Source: an uncultured Eubacteriales bacterium | Lineage (GTDB): Bacteria; Bacillota; Clostridia; Oscillospirales; Butyricicoccaceae | Reading direction: 5' to 3' | Length of the DNA stretch: 14,028 nt | NCBI GenBank assembly: GCA_934630445.1 | Contig: CAKTWY010000052.1 | Location: forward strand, 1 to 14,028 | Shown: in pieces, positions 6,969 to 13,485 of the stretch | How the letters are laid out: each line of letters opens with the position of its first letter | Numbering within the stretch: the first letter of the stretch is position 1 | Made by a program: the position numbers and the translations under genes | The notes under the pieces: model-generated | Database searches by the model: none | What the model saw: only the letters and a program-made list of their open reading frames with translations | Told to the model about the DNA's origin: nothing

Positions 6969-7292
6969 ATGCTCCGCATTACTCTGGTTTGTTCCAACGG
7001 CATGTCGACAAGCATGCTTGTCGAGAAGATGAAGGCGGCCGCCGTCCGGCGCGGGATCGATGTCGATATCGACGCCGTGGCAGACGACCGCATCAAGGAC
7101 AGGATCGCGCAGACCGACGTCCTGCTGCTCGGTCCCCAGGTCAGATACCTGCAGAAAAATCTCAAAGCGCAGTACGAGGGCAAGGGCATTGTGGTCGATA
7201 CCATTGAAATGACCGACTATGGCCGCATGAACGGCGAAAACGTGCTCGACGCCGCAATCCGACTAAGTGAAAAGAGGGGGGCTTCTCTGTGA
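6969..7292 (+). CDS. PTS lactose/cellobiose-family IIB component
   Basis: 107-residue phosphocarrier that passes phosphate from IIA to the sugar bound in IIC. The phospho-cysteine is Cys8 in LVCSNGMSTSMLVEKM, the classic loop of this family. LLLGPQVRYLQK and the MTDYGRMNGENVLD segment near the C-terminus also match. The frame is open from a TTG at 6945 inside the IIA gene, but ATG 6969 is preferred: it gives the normal short N-terminus before the first beta strand and has GGGGAAAGGA (6949-6958) upstream. The stop overlaps the IIC start as GTGA, which implies translational coupling. Confidence 0.93.
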   Translation: MLRITLVCSNGMSTSMLVEKMKAAAVRRGIDVDIDAVADDRIKDRIAQTDVLLLGPQVRYLQKNLKAQYEGKGIVVDTIEMTDYGRMNGENVLDAAIRLSEKRGASL

Positions 7293-8578
7293 AACAGTGG
7301 TTTGAAGAAAAATTTATACCCGTAGCGGCGAAGATAGCCAATCAGCGCCATATCCTGGCGCTGCGCGACGGCATCATCCTGGCGATGCCGCTGCTGATCG
7401 TCGGGTCTCTTGCCATTATCATTGGCGAGTTCCCGGTGGAGGGCTATCAGACTTTTATGGCCGGCATCTTCGGAGAGGGCTGGAATGAATTTGTCTGGAA
7501 TGACATCGCCGTGGCGACCATCTCGCTCATCGCGGTCATCGCGGCTTTCGGCATCGCAAAGTCACTTGTCGACAGCTACGGCATCGACGGCACGCCGGCC
7601 GGCGTCGTATCCCTTTCCGTTTTCTTTGTGCTGAATAATCTCGATACCGAGACCTGGGGCTGGAACGCGGACCTGTTCGGCGCGTCGAACCTCTTTGTCG
7701 CGCTGATCGCCGCGCTCCTTGTGGGCGAACTCTACCGCGTCATTGTGCAGAAAAAACTTGTCATCAAGCTGCCGTCCAGCGTGCCGCCGTCCATCTCCCG
7801 GTCGTTTACGGCGCTCGTTCCGGCCGGCGCGGCGATCATCCTCGCCTTCATTGTAAAGCTGGTTTTCCGCGCGACTCCGTTTGAGACGTTCGGCGGCTTT
7901 ATCACTGCGATCGTCTCCGCGCCGCTGACGTTTGCAGGCACCTCCTATCCCGGCGCGGCGCTGGCGATCATCATCGAGCAGCTGCTCTGGTCGTTCGGCA
8001 TCCACGGCTCGTCCATCGTCACCGCTGTGATGGAGCCGATCTGGCTGAATGCCAACCTTGAAAACCTCGCCGCCTTCCAGGCGGGCGCCGCGCAGCTGCC
8101 GCACATTGTCACCCAGACCTTTATCGAAAACTTCATGTGGATCGGCGGCTCGGGCGCGACGCTGCCGGTGGTGCTCTACATGCTGTGCTTCGCCCGCTCG
8201 AAGCTCTTAAAAGACGTCGGCCGCCTGAGCATTGCGCCGGGTATCTTCAATATCAACGAGCCCGTCGTGTTCGGCCTGCCGATCGTGCTCAACCCCTTCC
8301 TCATGATCCCGTACATCGTCTCCCCGCTCGTCATCCTCACGATCTCCTACGCGGGCATGGCGCTGGGCATCTTCCCGCGTATGGCTGGCCTCACCATCCC
8401 GTGGACCACGCCGTATTTCATCAGCGGCTACCTTGCGACGGGCGGCCACTTTGGCGGCGTCATCCTGCAGCTGATCAACTTTGTCGTCGCGTTCTTCATC
8501 TGGTGGCCGTTCATCGGCAGCTGGGACCGCCGCAACTATGCCGAGGAGAAAAAGGCTGAAGGCATTGCGGTAAAATAA
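7289..8578 (+). CDS. PTS lactose/cellobiose-family IIC permease
   Basis: Integral membrane sugar channel of the CelB/ChbC type; 429 residues, about ten hydrophobic segments, normal length. It binds the sugar outside, phosphorylates it with IIB and releases the 6-phosphate inside. Family landmarks are LPSSVPPSISRSF at 161-173, LLWSFGIHGSSIV at 232-244 with His239, and FNINEPVVFGLP at 320-331 with Glu324. His239 and Glu324 correspond by position to the substrate-contacting His and Glu of the Bacillus cereus chitobiose transporter ChbC. PWTTP at 371-375 is also typical. The start is GTG with GAGGGGGG (7274-7281) 7 bases upstream, overlapping the IIB stop by 4 bases. The following GH4 gene supports a beta-linked disaccharide as substrate. 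Cellobiose against chitobiose cannot be decided from sequence alone. Confidence 0.95.
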   Translation: MKQWFEEKFIPVAAKIANQRHILALRDGIILAMPLLIVGSLAIIIGEFPVEGYQTFMAGIFGEGWNEFVWNDIAVATISLIAVIAAFGIAKSLVDSYGIDGTPAGVVSLSVFFVLNNLDTETWGWNADLFGASNLFVALIAALLVGELYRVIVQKKLVIKLPSSVPPSISRSFTALVPAGAAIILAFIVKLVFRATPFETFGGFITAIVSAPLTFAGTSYPGAALAIIIEQLLWSFGIHGSSIVTAVMEPIWLNANLENLAAFQAGAAQLPHIVTQTFIENFMWIGGSGATLPVVLYMLCFARSKLLKDVGRLSIAPGIFNINEPVVFGLPIVLNPFLMIPYIVSPLVILTISYAGMALGIFPRMAGLTIPWTTPYFISGYLATGGHFGGVILQLINFVVAFFIWWPFIGSWDRRNYAEEKKAEGIAVK

Positions 8579-8589
8579 GCTTCACAGGG

Positions 8590-8648
8590 TTTTCATCCCC
8601 CATCAGCACCGCCCGGCGCGTCGGCCGGGCGGTGCGCAGAGATGAAAA
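8590..8648. terminator. Long nested hairpin after the IIC gene, without a T-run
   Basis: Inner stem: perfect 12 bp, GCACCGCCCGGC (8606-8617) with GCCGGGCGGTGC (8624-8635), loop GCGTCG. Outer arms TTTTCATC (8590-8597) and GATGAAAA (8641-8648) also pair perfectly across a small internal loop. No T-run follows on either strand. It may stop transcription, protect the 3' end of the upstream PTS message, or mark a processing site. It fills most of the 120-base gap before the RDD gene. Confidence 0.6.
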
Positions 8649-8698
8649 TGAAACGGAACAACAAAAACACGCCCGCATAGGGCGGGGAGGGAACAGGC

Positions 8699-9232
8699 AT
8701 GATAGCTGAGCTGTTCACACGCGAGCGCGTGCTGCGCATTCGCGCGTTCCTGATCGATCTGGCAGTACTTCTGGCGCTGTTTGCATGCTCGGCAGCGCTC
8801 TTTGGCGCACCTGATTTTCTGGGCGCGCAGCGCGAGCTCGGCGCGCTCTCCGGCCTGCAGGGCTCGCCTGACGAGCTGCAGGCACAGGCAAATATCGCCA
8901 TTGCGTCGTTCAACAGCGCCTATTCGCTCGCGCTGATGATCTGGCTCGGATACGAGCTGGTTTCGCTTCTTCTCTCAAACGGCCGCACGATCGGCAAGGC
9001 CGTCGCCGGGCTGCGTGTCGAGGCTGTAAAAAATCCGCACAACCGCCTGACGTCGTCGCTGAAGATGGCGGCGCGCTGTATCCTCAAAGTGCTTCTTCTG
9101 TATCTTTTTAAGGGCTTTCCGCTGGTGCTGGCGCTGATGTATATTTTTTCTGACCCAACAAACCGCGCCGGCTATGACCGCATGTCCGGAACGCGCGTCG
9201 CGCCGTGTCTGCGAAAAAAACGCGGAGAATAA
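8699..9232 (+). CDS. RDD-family membrane protein
   Basis: 177-residue predicted inner-membrane protein with three hydrophobic segments at about 14-36, 74-92 and 127-150. The RDD hallmarks are visible: RAFLID near the N-terminus (Arg15, Asp20), GRTIGKAVAGLRVE at 95-108, and GYDRMSGTRV near the C-terminus. RDD proteins are poorly defined; some are proposed to be ion or small-molecule transporters. The start ATG has GGGGAGGG (8684-8691) 7 bases upstream. It is flanked by hairpin-containing gaps on the IIC side and a promoter-like region on the GH4 side, so it may be an independent insertion into the sugar locus. A role in sugar uptake is possible but unsupported. Confidence 0.88.
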   Translation: MIAELFTRERVLRIRAFLIDLAVLLALFACSAALFGAPDFLGAQRELGALSGLQGSPDELQAQANIAIASFNSAYSLALMIWLGYELVSLLLSNGRTIGKAVAGLRVEAVKNPHNRLTSSLKMAARCILKVLLLYLFKGFPLVLALMYIFSDPTNRAGYDRMSGTRVAPCLRKKRGE

Positions 9233-9255
9233 CAAAAAACTGCAAAATCTGTCCA

Positions 9256-9284
9256 TTGTGCCGCGCGCCGCGCGCGCGTACACT
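9256..9284 (+). promoter_or_regulatory. Weak promoter candidate with an alternating-CG spacer before the GH4 gene
   Basis: TTGTGC (9256-9261), a 17-base spacer made only of C and G, then TACACT (9279-9284). The match is modest (three and four of six bases). A perfect TATAAT also occurs at 9316-9321 but lacks a -35 and would leave almost no leader. A small hairpin, GGGTG 9295-9299 with CACCC 9306-9310, lies in the would-be leader. The 108-base gap otherwise holds nothing I recognise. Confidence 0.3.
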
Positions 9285-9340
9285 GGAATGAACAGGGTGT
9301 GTCTGCACCCCAATATATAATGGAAACGGAAGGAAGCGCC

Positions 9341-10657
9341 ATGAAAGAAAACTTAAAACTTGCCGTTATCGGCGGCGGCAGCAGCTACACGCCGGAGCTC
9401 ATCGAGGGGATTCTTACCCGTGCCGCGCGCCTGCCGGTGCGCGAAGTGTGGCTCGTCGATATCCCGGAAGGGGAATATAAGCTCAGGACGATTGCGGCGC
9501 TCGCACGCCGTATGGTTCGCCGCGCGGGCGTGGAGCTGAAGATCGTCGACACCCTCGACCGGCGCGCGGCCATCGAAGGGGCGGATTTCGTCGTCACGCA
9601 GCTGCGTGTCGGGGGGCTCGACGCGCGCGCGAAGGATGAATCCATTCCGCTGAAATACGGCGTCATCGGACAGGAGACCACCGGCCCGGGCGGCTATGCG
9701 AAGGCGCTTCGCACCATTCCGGTCATTCTCGACATCTGCCGCGATATCGAAGAGCTTTCGCCCGATGCGTGGCTCATCAACTTCACCAATCCGGCCGGTA
9801 TCAATACCGAGGCGATTTTGAATTATTCCAAGGTCCGCGCGCTGGGGCTGTGCAACGTGCCGATCAATATCAAAAAGGATATTGCGAAGGTGCTCGGCGT
9901 TGATTCCGCCCGCATCGGCGCGCAGTTCATGGGCCTGAACCACATGAGCTTCGTCACCTCCGTCACCCTCGACGGGGAGGAAATTCTCCCCAGGCTGCTC
10001 GACCTTTATGAGAATGCCGATCCGGACACGCTCAAGCAGCTTGAGGACGTGTCGGATGCACTGTGGGATCCGGCGTTTATCCGCTCCATGGGCATGATCA
10101 CAAATCCGTACCACCGCTATTATTACAAGAACCGCAAAATGCTTGAAGAGGAGCGCGAGAGCATGGCAAAAGAGGGTTCGCGCGCCATGCAGGTCAAAGA
10201 GATCGAGCGCCGTCTCTTCGAGCTGTACAGCAACGAAAATCTCTGCGAAAAGCCAAAGGAGCTTGAAAAGCGCGGCGGGGCCTACTATTCGGAGGCAGCC
10301 ATTTCCCTGATCGACGCCATTTACAACAACAAAAACGAGATACATACCGTGAACCTGAAAAACTGCGGCGCGATCGCCGACCTGCCTTATGACGCGGTGA
10401 TCGAGGCCAACGCACTGATCGGCGCGCACGGAGCGACGCCCCTCACGCTCGGCAAAATGCCGGAAAAGGTCGCCGGGCTCATCAGCAGCGTCAAAGCGTA
10501 TGAGCGCCTGGCCGTGCGCGCCGCCGTGGAGGGCAGCTATGACGCCGCGCTGATTGCCATGATGGCCAACCCCTTTATCGATGATTTTGATACCGGAAAG
10601 GCGATTCTTGACGAGCTGATCGCGGCGCATGGGGAATATCTTGCGTATCTGAAGTAA
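9341..10657 (+). CDS. GH4-family 6-phospho-beta-glucosidase
   Basis: Cytoplasmic hydrolase that splits PTS-imported phospho-disaccharides by an NAD- and Mn-dependent redox mechanism; 438 residues, typical for GH4. Visible are the nucleotide-binding loop VIGGGSSYTPEL (9-20), Asp40 at the end of the second strand, the phosphate-binding region around Arg96, GQETTGPGG (110-118), NFTNPAG (147-153), and the metal site Cys171 in LCNVP with His201 in GLNHMSF. The CN-V-P form is the one seen in beta-specific members such as LicH and BglT, whereas alpha-specific members have other residues after the Cys. A chitobiose-6-phosphate hydrolase such as ChbF, also GH4, cannot be excluded. ATG 9341 is preferred over the upstream GTG at 9299 because GGAAGGAAG (9328-9336) precedes it and it gives the usual family N-terminus. 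It matches the lac/cellobiose-type IIC upstream. Confidence 0.92.
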   Translation: MKENLKLAVIGGGSSYTPELIEGILTRAARLPVREVWLVDIPEGEYKLRTIAALARRMVRRAGVELKIVDTLDRRAAIEGADFVVTQLRVGGLDARAKDESIPLKYGVIGQETTGPGGYAKALRTIPVILDICRDIEELSPDAWLINFTNPAGINTEAILNYSKVRALGLCNVPINIKKDIAKVLGVDSARIGAQFMGLNHMSFVTSVTLDGEEILPRLLDLYENADPDTLKQLEDVSDALWDPAFIRSMGMITNPYHRYYYKNRKMLEEERESMAKEGSRAMQVKEIERRLFELYSNENLCEKPKELEKRGGAYYSEAAISLIDAIYNNKNEIHTVNLKNCGAIADLPYDAVIEANALIGAHGATPLTLGKMPEKVAGLISSVKAYERLAVRAAVEGSYDAALIAMMANPFIDDFDTGKAILDELIAAHGEYLAYLK

Positions 10658-10663
10658 GACTTC

Positions 10664-10692
10664 GCGCCCCTCCCGAACAGCGGGAGGGGCGC
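10664..10692. terminator. Perfect 11-bp hairpin after the GH4 gene, without a T-run
   Basis: GCGCCCCTCCC (10664-10674) pairs perfectly with GGGAGGGGCGC (10682-10692) around the loop GAACAGC. It starts 7 bases after the GH4 stop. No T-run follows on either strand. Like the hairpin after the IIC gene, it may be a terminator of the type lacking U residues or a stabilising 3' structure. Confidence 0.6.
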
Positions 10693-10731
10693 GGTACAAG
10701 CGGCCGGCGCCGCAGAGAAGGAGGGCGAATG

Positions 10732-11877
10732 ATGCGGGAGACGGGAATCAGTCTTTATCCTGAATTTATGCAGCCGGACGCGCTCGAGGCGTATACCGCG
10801 CAGGCCGCCGCCTGCGGCTTCACGCGCGTATTCATGTCCATGATCCTGAAAAATCTCCACTTCCGCGGTGCGGCAGGGCCGGAGGCGGAGTCATTCGATC
10901 GTGCGTTTGCATGCTGCCGGGAATATGGCTTTGACGTCACCGTCGATCTCAACGGCGAAACAGCTGCCGCGATGGGCGGCGCGCCGGCAGCACTTTCCGC
11001 TCTGGCAGCGCGCGGGGCGTCCTGCGCGCGCATCGACAGCGGCATGGACGCGCACGCGCTCGCGGCGCTTTCAGGGAATGCCGCCGGTATGCGCATCGAG
11101 ATCAATGCCTCGGATATCGACGTGTCCACCCCCGCGCGCCGTGCGCGCATGGAGGAGGCCTTCGACGTCCTCGCGCGGGAGGGGGAGCGGCAAAACCTCT
11201 CGGCGGGCTTTAATTTCTACCCCCGCACGGGCACGGGGCTTGCGCTGGAACGCGTGCGCGAAACGCTCGCCTTTCTCCATGCGCACGGAATAAAGGCGTC
11301 GGCCTTCGCCGCGTCTCTCGCTTCCGAAAGCATTCTGCACCGCCAGGGGCATGGTGTGTGCACGGTCGAGGCCTTTCGGGATGTGCCGCCCGGCACGGCG
11401 GCAAAGGCGCTTTTTTTTGAAGGAATGGACAGCGTCTATATCGGCGATCTTGCCGCCTCGCCCGGGGAGCTGCGTGCCATGCGCCGCGCCCGCGAGCGGG
11501 AGGAGATCGTCCTGCCCGTCGTATATTATCCCGAGTGCCCGAAGGCGCTGCGTGCCGCGATTGCGGATACACTGCTCTTCAGCCGCACCGATACGCCCGA
11601 GCGCGTCGTGCGCGCCACGCAGACGCGCGGCATCAGCGTCGCTCCGGCGCGCCGCGCCGAACGGGGGCGCTATGCCGTCACAGTCGATAATGCGCTCAGC
11701 GACCAGTACATGGGCGAAGTGCAGATCATGCTGTGCGACATGCCCGCGTGCGCGGAGGCCAACGTCGCGGGCTTTCTCCATCCGGACGCGGTGCCGCTTC
11801 TGCCCTATCTGCGCAGCGGCGCGCAGGCGTTCCGCCTTTATGACTATGCCGATACAGAGGAGGATTTTTTATGCTGA
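10732..11877 (+). CDS. MupG-like TIM-barrel protein (DUF871 family)
   Basis: 381 residues from the second of two adjacent ATGs; AAGGAGG (10718-10724) is 7 bases from ATG 10732 but only 4 from ATG 10729. The N-terminal GISLYPE, GFTRVFMSM, FDVTVDLNG and NFYPRTGTGL strands match the DUF871 barrel. The C-terminal ~100 residues (VTVDNALSDQYMGEVQIML) match its small beta domain. The characterised member, Staphylococcus aureus MupG, is a cytoplasmic 6-phospho-N-acetylmuramidase that splits PTS-imported MurNAc-6P-GlcNAc. Here it follows a GH4 enzyme and precedes a SIS protein, which fits phospho-disaccharide cleavage. MurP belongs to another PTS family than the IIC here, and no MurQ is visible, so the muramic substrate is an inference. 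Its 3' end overlaps the next small ORF by 7 bases. A non-enzymatic or different glycosidase role is possible. Confidence 0.85.
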   Translation: MRETGISLYPEFMQPDALEAYTAQAAACGFTRVFMSMILKNLHFRGAAGPEAESFDRAFACCREYGFDVTVDLNGETAAAMGGAPAALSALAARGASCARIDSGMDAHALAALSGNAAGMRIEINASDIDVSTPARRARMEEAFDVLAREGERQNLSAGFNFYPRTGTGLALERVRETLAFLHAHGIKASAFAASLASESILHRQGHGVCTVEAFRDVPPGTAAKALFFEGMDSVYIGDLAASPGELRAMRRAREREEIVLPVVYYPECPKALRAAIADTLLFSRTDTPERVVRATQTRGISVAPARRAERGRYAVTVDNALSDQYMGEVQIMLCDMPACAEANVAGFLHPDAVPLLPYLRSGAQAFRLYDYADTEEDFLC

Positions 11878-12092
11878 TTGTAAACGCCCCGCTGATGACG
11901 GACCGTGTCCGCAGTGCGCTCGACGGTTATGACAAGGACGGCGTGACGATCCGCTTTGTCTCGCGCGAGGGGATGAAGCTTGCCTTCGAGATGACGGGCC
12001 TCGCGGGCTACGACGCGGTCGACTTTGTCAAAAAGCTCATCCGCAGCCACGATTTTGGAAACGCGCTCTACTTCCAGGTGGCGTGGCACTGA
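11871..12092 (+). CDS. Small conserved-looking protein of unknown function, 73 residues
   Basis: I do not recognise this family. It is judged real because GAGGAGG (11857-11863) lies 7 bases before the ATG, its start overlaps the end of the MupG-like gene by 7 bases, and it fills the space up to the next gene on the same strand. The protein begins with a hydrophobic strand (MLIVNAPLM), continues with alternating charged and hydrophobic stretches (VRSALDGYDKDGVTIRFVSR, FVKKLIRSHDFGN), and ends in YFQVAWH. It has no signal peptide, membrane segment or Cys pair, so a small cytoplasmic alpha/beta protein is likely. Translational coupling suggests it works with, or in fixed ratio to, the MupG-like enzyme. 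It could be a regulator, a subunit or an allosteric partner; nothing in the sequence decides. Confidence 0.75.
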   Translation: MLIVNAPLMTDRVRSALDGYDKDGVTIRFVSREGMKLAFEMTGLAGYDAVDFVKKLIRSHDFGNALYFQVAWH

Positions 12093-12123
12093 GCGCTCTG
12101 CGCAGAAAGGAGAGAGATGCCCC

Positions 12124-13485
12124 ATGCGCGAGGTGATCATCCTTGCCGCCGGTGCGGGGAGCAAGCTTTTCCCCTTTGATGCCGTCGGCTCAAAAACCAT
12201 GCGCCCGGCAGCCAATATGCCGCTCATCGCGTGGAACATCCGCGCCCTGCGCGAGGTGACGGCGGCGCGCGTGCACATCGTCACGCAAAAGCGCTACTTT
12301 GGCGCGATTGCCGGATATTTTGAAGCGTGGGAGGGCGTGCATGTTCACATATGCGCGCCGGGCCTCGGCAGCGCCGATACGCTTTATGAGGGGATGCGCC
12401 TCGCGCAGGGAGACACGTTCCTGATCCTCAACGGAGACACGGTCGTCGACCCGGACACCCTGCGCGCCTTTTACGCGCAGGAGGCGCCGGCGGCCCTCCT
12501 CTACCCGGTGCGCACCCGCGCGTCGGACTGGATCTGCGCGCGTGCGGAGAACGGCGCGCTTGCGGCCGTCGGGGCGCATCACCGCGGCGAGCAGATGACG
12601 CATCAGATTGCCGCACTCGTAATGCCGCGCGCCTTTGAGCGCGCGCTGCTGTGCACGCCGGAGTACTTCCCAGATATGAAGGTCGGCGAGGGTGCGCCCT
12701 GCGAGCGGTATGTCGAAGCGGCGCTTGCGCGCTTCCTCGGATCAGGCGCCGTGCGCGCCGTCGAGGGAACGGGTGTCTATTGCGACGTCGATAAGCCGTG
12801 GCATCTGCTTGAGGCCAACCGCGCGCTCGTCGCGCTGCGCTGCGGCGCGCTCACGGACAGCAGCGCGGGAACGGGCAGCGCCATCTCCGACAGCGCCGAT
12901 ATCCGCGGCCATGTGCTGCTTGGAAAGAACGCCTATATCGGCAAAAACGTGCGCGTGGACGGAAATCTCATCGTCGGCGACGATACCGTCATCGATAACG
13001 GCGCCGTTTTCATGGGCGACGCCGTCGTCGGCAGCCGCGCGCGCGTGCGCAATTACTGCCAGATCTACGACGGGTGTACCATCGGAGACGACTGCATTGT
13101 CGATCATGCGGCGGAGTTTCTCGGCGGCATGCTGATGAACAGGACCTATCTCTATCATTACGGCGAGATATACGGCGCGGTCGGCGCGTCTGTCGATATC
13201 GGCGCGGGCACGGTCTGCGGAACGCTGCGCTTTGACGACGGCGAGACGACGCACCGCATCGGCGGCCGGCGTGAGCGCGCCGGGGCGTTTGCAAACGCCG
13301 TTTACATCGGCGACTACTGCCGCACGGGCGTGGGCACGGTATTCCTCCCGGGGGCGAAGGTCGGCGCGTACAGCGTCCTCGCGCCGGGCGCGGTCATCGG
13401 GGGCGATATCCCGGCCAATTCGTGTGTCGAACTGAAGCAGGAGCTGAAAATTACCGCATGGGGGCCGGAACGCTATGGATGGTAA
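12124..13485 (+). CDS. GlmU-like sugar-1-phosphate nucleotidyltransferase with left-handed beta-helix
   Basis: 453 residues in two parts. Residues 1-230 are a nucleotidyltransferase: IILAAGAGSK loop (5-14), Lys24 and the KTMRPAANMPLI segment, GLGSADTLYEG (80-90) and ILNGDT with the metal-binding Asp105. The rest is a left-handed beta-helix of hexapeptide repeats (YIGKNVRVDGNLIVGDD, VDIGAGTVCGTLRF, FLPGAKVGAYSVLAPGAVIG), as in GlmU and archaeal sugar-1-phosphate nucleotidyltransferase/acetyltransferases. It should make an NDP-sugar, perhaps UDP-GlcNAc; the exact sugar and any acetyltransferase activity are inferred. The usual catalytic Arg of the G-x-G-x-R loop is Lys14. ATG 12124 is chosen over upstream in-frame starts because AAAGGAG (12106-12112) precedes it, at a slightly long 11 bases, and it gives the normal N-terminus. 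It follows the small ORF by 31 bases and overlaps the SIS gene by 11. Confidence 0.87.
   Translation: MREVIILAAGAGSKLFPFDAVGSKTMRPAANMPLIAWNIRALREVTAARVHIVTQKRYFGAIAGYFEAWEGVHVHICAPGLGSADTLYEGMRLAQGDTFLILNGDTVVDPDTLRAFYAQEAPAALLYPVRTRASDWICARAENGALAAVGAHHRGEQMTHQIAALVMPRAFERALLCTPEYFPDMKVGEGAPCERYVEAALARFLGSGAVRAVEGTGVYCDVDKPWHLLEANRALVALRCGALTDSSAGTGSAISDSADIRGHVLLGKNAYIGKNVRVDGNLIVGDDTVIDNGAVFMGDAVVGSRARVRNYCQIYDGCTIGDDCIVDHAAEFLGGMLMNRTYLYHYGEIYGAVGASVDIGAGTVCGTLRFDDGETTHRIGGRRERAGAFANAVYIGDYCRTGVGTVFLPGAKVGAYSVLAPGAVIGGDIPANSCVELKQELKITAWGPERYGW

Noticed and set aside
9321..9334. TGGAAACGGAAGGA as a possible catabolite response element (cre)
   Set aside because: Only the left half resembles the cre consensus; the right half fails and the sequence overlaps the ribosome binding site of the GH4 gene.
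9353..10699. Long 448-codon open frame on the minus strand opposite the GH4 gene
   Set aside because: It mirrors the GH4 gene, reads as low-complexity His/Asp/Arg-rich sequence with no family motif, and arises from the GC-rich third-position bias of the real gene.
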